From NCBI GenBank assembly GCA_019419405.1, contig DYAA01000045.1, positions 1 to 11,952 on the forward strand: a DNA stretch of 11,952 nucleotides, written 5' to 3'. The translations under genes and the position numbers were made by a program. Of this stretch, positions 6,797 to 11,952 are shown in pieces. The first letter of the stretch is position 1. Every line of letters begins with the position of its first letter. The notes beneath the pieces are model-generated. The model saw nothing but the letters and a program-made list of their open reading frames with translations, made no database searches and had not been told where the DNA came from. The DNA is from Collinsella sp. (GTDB lineage: Bacteria > Actinomycetota > Coriobacteriia > Coriobacteriales > Coriobacteriaceae).

Positions 6797-6827
6797 TTGC
6801 CAGGCTGCGGTCGAGCCTTGGTATACC
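6797..6827 (+). promoter_or_regulatory. Putative extended -10 promoter for the HAD phosphatase gene
   Basis: TATACC (6822-6827) is preceded by TG at 6819-6820 plus one base, an extended -10 arrangement. TTGCCA (6797-6802) is a possible -35 at a long 19-bp spacing. It begins directly after the terminator and lies about 55 bp before the start codon, as expected for an independent transcript. Confidence 0.5.
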
Positions 6828-6882
6828 ATGTACGCCGTTCGCGAATACACCCCACACCGCCGCACAACCCAGAAAGGCTCCC

Positions 6883-7704
6883 ATGGACACCACCTTCAGC
6901 CACATCAAAGCCGTGTTCTGCGATATCGACGGTACGCTGCTCACGAGCCAGCACACGGTGTCCCCGCGCACCGTGGCGGCGATCCGCGCCCTGTGCGAGC
7001 GTGGCGTGCTCTTTGGCCTGTGCACCGGGCGCGACGCCCATGCGACCGAGGCCATGTACGAGCTCTGGGGCATCGAAGGCCTGGTGGACGTGCTCGTGGG
7101 CTGCGGTGGCGCCGAGGTCATCGACCGCGCGCACGACATCAACGAGCTGAGCTATCCGCTGCCGGGCGAGACCATCGCGCGCATCTGCAAGCACATGGCG
7201 GACCTTCCGGCAACACCCGTCTGCCCCCGAGACGGCGTGTTCTACGTGCCCGAGAGCAACGCGTGCGTCGAGCACCTGTCACGCGTCGACGGCGTGCCCT
7301 ACCAGGTGGTCGATTTTGCCGAGTTCTTGCGCGAGCCGCAGCCCAAGGTGATGTTTACCATGGCGCCTGAGGTAATGCCGCGGGTGATTGAGCGGGCGTC
7401 GACGTTTGCCGATAACACTGTTAAGGCGGCGGCTCTGCAAACCACGCAGCGGCTCTACGAGTTCATGGATCCGCGCGTGTCCAAGACGCGCGGCCTTGTA
7501 CGCGTGGCAGAGCTCAACGACATGGAGCTTACGAACATTTGCGTGTTTGGCGATGCCGATAACGACACCTGCATGGTGGCTGACGCCGGCGTGGGCGTGG
7601 CCATGGCAAACGGCAGCGACGCCACCCGCGCCGCCGCCGATTTTGTAACCGCCAGCAACGATGAAGACGGCATCGCGATCTTTATCGAGGAGCATCTGCT
7701 GTAG
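6883..7704 (+). CDS. Cof-type HAD-IIB family phosphatase
   Basis: A 273-residue cytosolic hydrolase of the haloacid dehalogenase superfamily, subclass IIB (Cof/YidA-like), which dephosphorylates sugar phosphates, flavin or cofactor phosphates. All four HAD motifs are visible: motif I DIDGT (D14 nucleophile, D16 acid/base), motif II T48 in LCTGR, motif III K201, and motif IV GDADND (223-228) for Mg2+. The cap domain lies between motifs II and III (about 83-195). Length is normal for the family. ATG 6883 follows GAAAGG (6872-6877); the frame stays open upstream to 6694 but that stretch contains the palindrome and terminator, so the longer start is rejected. The exact substrate cannot be told from sequence. 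Confidence 0.93.
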   Translation: MDTTFSHIKAVFCDIDGTLLTSQHTVSPRTVAAIRALCERGVLFGLCTGRDAHATEAMYELWGIEGLVDVLVGCGGAEVIDRAHDINELSYPLPGETIARICKHMADLPATPVCPRDGVFYVPESNACVEHLSRVDGVPYQVVDFAEFLREPQPKVMFTMAPEVMPRVIERASTFADNTVKAAALQTTQRLYEFMDPRVSKTRGLVRVAELNDMELTNICVFGDADNDTCMVADAGVGVAMANGSDATRAAADFVTASNDEDGIAIFIEEHLL

Positions 7705-7716
7705 CGCCGGGGGAGA

Positions 7717-7751
7717 GCCACCGCAAAGGGGGCAGGCGCCTTTGCGGTGGC
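7717..7751 (+). terminator. Strong hairpin after the HAD gene, likely terminator
   Basis: GCCACCGCAAAGG (7717-7729) and CCTTTGCGGTGGC (7739-7751) form a perfect 13-bp stem with a 9-nt loop, 13 bp after the stop codon. Stem top and loop follow the same plan as the terminator at 6756-6793, but here no T-run follows. It may end transcription weakly, or be a repeat element of the same family. Confidence 0.6.
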
Positions 7752-7898
7752 CTCAGGCGATTTGGTCGAATTGATACCTAAAATCTGTGTGAAAATTCAA
7801 ATATGGTTGTCTGAACATCATGCTTCTAACCACCGATGGGTTTTTAGATATTCTCATCAATTTGGTAGGATATTCATCCCGGTTAATGACCCCCGCTC

Positions 7899-7917
7899 AC
7901 GGTCGATTTCCGACCGT
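7899..7917. repeat. Small inverted repeat in the AT-rich gap
   Basis: ACGGTCG (7899-7905) and CGACCGT (7911-7917) are perfect complements around 5 bp. It is a GC-rich patch within AT-rich DNA and a possible binding site of a dimeric regulator. Confidence 0.45.
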
Positions 7918-7927
7918 TCACAGGATG

Positions 7928-7943
7928 TTTGCTCTTGAGCAAA
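7928..7943. repeat. 16-bp near-perfect palindrome, possible operator
   Basis: TTTGCTC (7928-7934) and GAGCAAA (7937-7943) are perfectly complementary with only 2 bp between. The spacing is too tight for a good RNA hairpin, which favours a DNA operator for a dimeric regulator. Confidence 0.45.
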
Positions 7944-8087
7944 ATGTTGTGCAAATAAATCTAATGCCATTAAATAATAGGCAACTAAATTACCAGCAGA
8001 AACAAAAAATAGATAGCGAATAAACGAAGGCAAATCCGAGCAATTGTCAAGAGAATTGAGAACTCACTACAAAACTATCGGTTTTTG

Positions 8088-8117
8088 TTGCTCAGATGTT
8101 TAAACAATCGTTATAAT
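8088..8117 (+). promoter_or_regulatory. Putative promoter of the pilus operon
   Basis: A perfect -10 TATAAT (8112-8117) is preceded at 18 bp by TTGCTC (8088-8093), a half-matching -35. A transcript starting near 8124 would have a leader of about 83 nt before the adhesin start. It is the best promoter match in this gap. Confidence 0.6.
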
Positions 8118-8132
8118 TGCATTACTAAACGA

Positions 8133-8151
8133 GCGCAATTACAGATTGCGC
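8133..8151. repeat. Inverted repeat just after the predicted transcript start
   Basis: GCGCAAT (8133-8139) and ATTGCGC (8145-8151) are perfect complements around 5 nt. Its place just downstream of the predicted start would suit a repressor operator or an mRNA 5' stem. Confidence 0.5.
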
Positions 8152-8184
8152 AGATACGTTTGATAGTGAAAGAGCAAGATCGCG

Positions 8185-8202
8185 GTCTCTTGGGGAGGAG
8201 AC
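8185..8202 (+). promoter_or_regulatory. Adhesin ribosome binding site within a small stem-loop
   Basis: A strong Shine-Dalgarno GGGGAGGAG (8192-8200) lies 6 bp before ATG 8207. GTCTC (8185-8189) can pair with GAGAC (8198-8202), placing most of the site in the loop and part in the stem. The pairing is short, so the effect on translation may be slight. Confidence 0.5.
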
Positions 8203-8206
8203 ATCG

Positions 8207-11200
8207 ATGAAAGCGAATTCGGACAAATCTAAGCAGAGTAATAAATCGACGCGCCGTGTGCTGGCAGGCGTTTTGTGCGGAGCCTCCGTGTTGAGCCTGG
8301 TACTGTCGCTCGTCATGCCCCCGATCTCGCAGGCCATTGCCAACGATGCCCAGACGGTTTCTGCCGAGGAAACTGTGATGGGGGGGGGTTCCTCAAGTGA
8401 GTCTATTGATGTAGGCAACACTACTAATGGTGATGTCGAAAACCAGAATAGTGATGATGCCGAGGATGACGCGAGCGAGGATACCGTCGATGCAGACTCG
8501 GCTGCTGATGGTGCGGAAGCCAAGGGTGCGGATGACGGTGCTAACGGCGAGGGCGCAATCTCACTTGCTGCAGAGAATGAACCGACTCATGAAATTAGCA
8601 GCGGGACAGATCTGAAGTCAAAGCTCCTTAACAAGGATCTACGCGATGGAAACGGTGCTGCTACTTTTAAGCTAACTGCCGATATTGAGTGCGACGATGA
8701 GATTCGGCTTGAAGGGGCAAACACCAAGATCACCTTGGACTTAAATGGCTTCAAGATTAAGCACGATAGTAGTGCCAGTCCGTTGTTCGATGTTGCAGAT
8801 TATGCGACGCTTACGGTCATGGATTCCGGGAAAGTACCGGAGAAAGTTGCCGACGGCCAGCAGCTGCAAGATAAGGACGAGCACCTGACACCTGAAAATT
8901 ATGGCAAGACGGCAATAATGTCTTATGACGGTAATGAAGTTCCGGAAGATCTTACCTATTACGTAACCGAATCGGCTGCAAGTGGTGTAGGTACCACTGA
9001 GAAGATCAAAGAGTACAAGGCGACTATTAAGGGTGCAATTGTTGGAGTCACCAAGAACTCCAAGATGAGGCTCATTAACGTTTACCAACATGGCACGTTT
9101 AACCTCGAAAGTGGCGCTATTACGCAGAAAAAGGACTGCAACGTCGGCAACCTCATCTATGCCGAGAACGGCTCTGCCGTCAATATGAGCGGCGGATACG
9201 TTTGCGGCGCTTCCGGCTCGGGTGACGGCGCGGGCATTATGGTATCCAACGAGAAAGGCGACGTCTCGACCCTTAAACTGACTGGCGGCGTCATTGCCGG
9301 CAACAGCGCTAATAGGGGCGGTGGTGTGTATGCCCGTTATTCCGAGGTTGCCATAACTAATGGCATAATCTCCGGTAATAGCACACTCGGCGCGGGACTC
9401 GGTGGCGGCATTATGGCCGAGGGCGGCATCGTGACCGTTTCTGATGGCTATATCACGAATAATAGAATGGCTAAGTTCTGCGGCCACGATGGCTGGGGTG
9501 ACCATGGCGGCGCTGGGCTTGCTGCCAATAACGGCGCCCATGTCACCATTTCCGGTGGCCAGATTACTGGCAATTATTCTGAAGAAGCTGGTGGTGGCGT
9601 TTACGTTACCGATGTGGATCGAAATGAGGAGTCTTCTCGTTCTGGAATGGCGTTGCTGAATATCACGGGAGGAATTATTGCCTCTAATGTGAGCAACCGA
9701 TCCGAGGGTGCCGGCATTCGTGTGGGCCAGATGGTTGACGCGATGATTAACGGAACTACGAGCAGCAAGGTCTACATTACGAATAACCATTGCATGTCTC
9801 GCTTTGACTGGGGCGGCGGCGGCATCTTTGTCCAGGGAAACTCGAATGCGGGTAAGGAATATACTGCTGGTAGATTATTTGTATACAACTCGTACATTAG
9901 CAGCAATACCGCCGGTGGCTATGGTGGTGGCGTTGCAGTCTGCCCGACGGGCAAGACGCTGGTGACGAACACTGACGGCACTGCAATCTTTGGCAATATA
10001 TCTGCTGGCAATGAGCAAAATGCTGATGGCGATGAGCAGAATGCCAACGGTTACGATCCGGCAACTAACAGTGGTAATGAAGGCAAGCCCCATCTTTCAA
10101 GTGGCGGTAGCGAAAAGAATCAAGATCAAGATGCATACAACTCGGAGAAGTTCCGCGAGAACGGCCATGCCGATTTCTTCCTTGCGGCAAAGGATGGCCA
10201 TAAGGAACCGCTTGCGGCAATAATCGGCAAGATGCTCGGCGGCGGAGACGCCAAGTATTCGGGAAGCAAAGAGCTCAATGAAGCTATAAAAATTCCTGCC
10301 GATGGCGGCGTGCAGATTTATCGGAGTATCGGATTGACTTCGGATGTTCATGTTGGCGACGCTGAAGCAAATAATGCACAGGCGGCTGCTACAACCTTCA
10401 TCACGGGCAACTATTCCTGGGACCATGGCGGCGGCATCATGTCGAACGGCGACCTGTACCTAGGCGTGCCTGCGGATACGTACGTCTACCCAAGCCTTAA
10501 GCTAAAGGCGTCAAAGGCGCTGAAAAATAAGCAAACCGAAAAAGAAGAAATGCTCACAAAAGATCAGTTTTCTTTCGCGGTTTATCGCAAGGATTCGGAT
10601 ACTGCGACGGCGCCTTCTTGGAAAAATGACTCTTTCAGCGATGGTGACTGCACCTTAGTCGGGTCTGCCAAGAATGACGCTGAAGGTAACATCACGTTTG
10701 ACCTTGGTGAACAGTTCGTAGATAAGACTGTTGTGGCTAACAAGATTACATACTACTTGGTCGAACAGACCGGTGGAGACTCTGACATTGAGTACGACCA
10801 CACTGTGTACGAGATCGAGGTGCAGCTCACGGACAACGAAACTTTGCTCATGAATGTGCCGAAGAAGGATGATTCAAGTCAGAACGTTCCGCTTTACGTC
10901 CATAACTATACGATTACAAGCGTGAGTGCGACCAGGCGCTCCGGAGGTTCAACAAAAGCGCTGGGCACTATGGAAAGAGACGGCGAAGGCTATTATTCGA
11001 TTATCGACTCCAACGCGGAAAAGACCTTCACCAACAAGTACACTCCGTACACCTCCAGCGGCTCCTGGACTCCTAAGGCGACTAAGGTCGTTAAGGGTGG
11101 CGAGATGAAGGAGTTTACGCTCGAGTTTGCGAATAACCCGGACTTCAACAACGCTCAGACGGTTAAGACTTGGGTCGATGGCGACAAGTCCCAGACGCTT

Positions 11201-11698
11201 TCGTTCTTAAATGCGTCTGGTGAGGGGATTAAGTACTCGCTCTCTGATATCACGAAGAATCCCTTCACTGCCGGTGATCCTACGGGCCGTGGCGCTTCCA
11301 AGACCTTTACGTACTACGTGTGCGAGAAGAATGAAAGTTCGATTTTCTCGCATTACAAGTTCGATCAGTCGGTCTATAAGCTCGACGTCACGATGACGGA
11401 TCAGAAAGATGGCACGATCGCTGCCACGAATGTGACCTACACCCAGACCAAGGACGCTGACGGCAACCCCATCGACGAAGCCGTTCAAACTCCGGTGAAA
11501 TACAACGACGGATCCGATACTTCTAAGCCGACCTCCATCCCCACCTTCACCAACACCTACTCCACTTCATTGCCCCTTTCTGGTATGTCGGGCGTCACTC
11601 TGACGTACCTTGCCGGCGCGGCGGTGCTTTGCGCTGCTGCGGCCTGGATGCACATTCGTCGCAAGGCGAATGCGAAGGGAGGCGAGCGTCGTGAATAA
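8207..11698 (+). CDS. Sortase-anchored beta-helix pilus adhesin
   Basis: A 1163-residue secreted surface protein, probably a pilus tip or accessory adhesin. Residues 1-45 form a signal peptide (basic start, hydrophobic core about 18-38, cleavage near A43/A45). Residues 46-125 are an acidic, disordered D/E/A/N-rich linker. From about 127 to 605, repeats of the form GGxIxGNxxxxGGGVY (e.g. 359-375, 449-466, 487-506) indicate a right-handed parallel beta-helix. A low-complexity and helical insertion (about 600-725) precedes a last turn (731-753). Two Spy0128-like pilin isopeptide domains follow: about 763-946, with candidate bond residues K770, E853 and N943; and about 952-1118, with K960 (or a neighbour), E1040 and N1116. 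The C-terminus has sorting signal LPLSG (1122-1126, S in place of the usual T), a hydrophobic span (1129-1149) and RRK. A G9 run lies at codons 58-61. The next gene overlaps by 8 bp. Ligand unknown. Confidence 0.9.
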   Translation: MKANSDKSKQSNKSTRRVLAGVLCGASVLSLVLSLVMPPISQAIANDAQTVSAEETVMGGGSSSESIDVGNTTNGDVENQNSDDAEDDASEDTVDADSAADGAEAKGADDGANGEGAISLAAENEPTHEISSGTDLKSKLLNKDLRDGNGAATFKLTADIECDDEIRLEGANTKITLDLNGFKIKHDSSASPLFDVADYATLTVMDSGKVPEKVADGQQLQDKDEHLTPENYGKTAIMSYDGNEVPEDLTYYVTESAASGVGTTEKIKEYKATIKGAIVGVTKNSKMRLINVYQHGTFNLESGAITQKKDCNVGNLIYAENGSAVNMSGGYVCGASGSGDGAGIMVSNEKGDVSTLKLTGGVIAGNSANRGGGVYARYSEVAITNGIISGNSTLGAGLGGGIMAEGGIVTVSDGYITNNRMAKFCGHDGWGDHGGAGLAANNGAHVTISGGQITGNYSEEAGGGVYVTDVDRNEESSRSGMALLNITGGIIASNVSNRSEGAGIRVGQMVDAMINGTTSSKVYITNNHCMSRFDWGGGGIFVQGNSNAGKEYTAGRLFVYNSYISSNTAGGYGGGVAVCPTGKTLVTNTDGTAIFGNISAGNEQNADGDEQNANGYDPATNSGNEGKPHLSSGGSEKNQDQDAYNSEKFRENGHADFFLAAKDGHKEPLAAIIGKMLGGGDAKYSGSKELNEAIKIPADGGVQIYRSIGLTSDVHVGDAEANNAQAAATTFITGNYSWDHGGGIMSNGDLYLGVPADTYVYPSLKLKASKALKNKQTEKEEMLTKDQFSFAVYRKDSDTATAPSWKNDSFSDGDCTLVGSAKNDAEGNITFDLGEQFVDKTVVANKITYYLVEQTGGDSDIEYDHTVYEIEVQLTDNETLLMNVPKKDDSSQNVPLYVHNYTITSVSATRRSGGSTKALGTMERDGEGYYSIIDSNAEKTFTNKYTPYTSSGSWTPKATKVVKGGEMKEFTLEFANNPDFNNAQTVKTWVDGDKSQTLSFLNASGEGIKYSLSDITKNPFTAGDPTGRGASKTFTYYVCEKNESSIFSHYKFDQSVYKLDVTMTDQKDGTIAATNVTYTQTKDADGNPIDEAVQTPVKYNDGSDTSKPTSIPTFTNTYSTSLPLSGMSGVTLTYLAGAAVLCAAAAWMHIRRKANAKGGERRE
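8380..8388 (+). repeat. Poly-G tract (nine G) in the adhesin coding sequence
   Basis: Nine consecutive G cover the last base of codon 58 through the second base of codon 61, soon after the signal peptide. At the length seen, the frame is open. One extra G would give a stop 6 codons after the Met-58 codon; one fewer would give a stop 10 codons after it. Such tracts commonly slip during replication or transcription. Confidence 0.9.
10010..10051 (+). repeat. Tandem duplication of a 7-residue segment in the adhesin
   Basis: Two adjacent 21-bp units encode NEQNADG (602-608) and DEQNANG (609-615). They sit at the junction between the beta-helix and the following insertion, a low-complexity linker that could expand or shrink in frame. 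Confidence 0.7.
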
Positions 11699-11952
11699 GA
11701 AAGTTTGCTCCTTCCCGATCTTGTTTGCGCTGCTTGCCCTCCTGATCGGCATCTGCGCGGTTGTGTTCCCCGCATCCGCGCAGGCCGCGCCGACCTCGAC
11801 CGGTTCCATCACGGTGAGCGGCACCGTGGCGCGCAGCTACGACGCCTACCAGATCTTTAGCGCCAACGTCGTCGACGGCGACAGCGACGCCAAGATCGCC
11901 ACCGACCTCGCCTGGGCAAGCGACGCCGCGCGCGACGCTGTCCTGCCTGTGC
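11691..11952 (+). CDS. Fimbrial (isopeptide-forming) subunit, N-terminal part only
   Basis: The first 87 codons of a secreted protein that runs off the right edge. GTG 11691 is preceded by AAGGGAGG (11675-11682) at 8 bp and overlaps the end of the adhesin gene by 8 bp, so the two are translationally coupled in one operon. Residues 1-33 form a signal peptide (NKK start, hydrophobic core LFALLALLIGICAVVF, ending ASAQAA). The mature start, GSITVSGTVARSYDAYQIFSA (38-58), matches the usual beginning of isopeptide-domain pilus backbone subunits of Gram-positive bacteria. The pilin motif, E-box and sorting signal would lie beyond the window, so backbone versus accessory status is not settled. Confidence 0.82.
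   Translation, partial: MNKKVCSFPILFALLALLIGICAVVFPASAQAAPTSTGSITVSGTVARSYDAYQIFSANVVDGDSDAKIATDLAWASDAARDAVLPV

Larger units (their letters stand above)
7752..8206. other. AT-rich gap upstream of the pilus operon
   Basis: A 455-bp non-coding stretch that is clearly richer in A and T than the genes to its left. Short open frames inside it lack ribosome sites and family resemblance, so I call no gene. It holds a direct repeat of GATATTC (7847-7853 and 7869-7875, 22 bp apart), two short perfect inverted repeats (7899-7917, 7928-7943), a promoter candidate (8088-8117), a hairpin near the expected transcript start (8133-8151) and the adhesin ribosome site. Confidence 0.6.

Noticed and set aside
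7820..8023. Small plus-strand frame of 67 codons in the AT-rich gap
   Set aside because: No ribosome site, no recognisable family, and it crosses two inverted repeats that look regulatory.
8741..9790. Minus-strand open frame of 349 codons
   Set aside because: Antisense to the beta-helix part of the adhesin; its length follows from the repetitive Gly/Asn codons there.

Overview
The window looks like part of the chromosome of a high-GC, Gram-positive gut actinobacterium, most likely Collinsella or a close relative in the Coriobacteriia. The reasons are the GC-rich coding style, the sortase-type surface proteins, the recurrent hairpin repeats and the gene families present. This placement is inference; no rRNA or other marker gene is in the window.

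Layout. (1) 1-1239, minus strand: a MATE-family exporter cut by the left edge, with a MerR-type operator/promoter just upstream (about 1280-1310). (2) 1557-2593, plus strand: a gene of the AbiEi-like/DUF559 (PD-(D/E)XK, Vsr-like) endonuclease family, broken by a one-base deletion near 2292-2299. It is bracketed by two same-orientation copies of a roughly 65-bp palindromic repeat (1391-1455 and 2631-2697). (3) 2829-5199, plus strand: a two-gene molybdenum-cofactor operon, moaA followed 4 bp later by a gene that fuses MoaC to MobB. (4) 5355-6641, plus: an MFS exporter. It is followed by an 11-bp tandem repeat, a third palindrome copy in inverted orientation and a strong intrinsic terminator. (5) 6883-7704, plus: a Cof-type HAD phosphatase with its own promoter, followed by a hairpin closely related to the preceding terminator. 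(6) 7752-8206: an AT-rich gap with small inverted repeats and a good -10 box. (7) 8207-11698 and 11691 to the right edge, plus: the start of a sortase-dependent pilus operon. It holds a 1163-residue tip-adhesin-like protein (signal peptide, acidic linker, right-handed beta-helix, two Spy0128-like isopeptide pilin domains, LPLSG sorting signal) and, translationally overlapping it, a fimbrial subunit cut by the right edge.

How the genes work together. MoaA makes the cyclic intermediate from GTP, the MoaC half converts it to cPMP, and the MobB half presumably helps in the later nucleotide-attachment or insertion step. The adhesin and fimbrial subunit should be covalently assembled by a sortase that is not in view.

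The most notable observation is a run of nine G at 8380-8388, just after the adhesin signal peptide. A one-base change in either direction leads to a stop codon within ten codons, so it could work as an on/off contingency switch for the pilus. Other points of interest are the MoaC-MobB fusion and the dispersed palindrome family, whose arms show a compensatory base change between copies.
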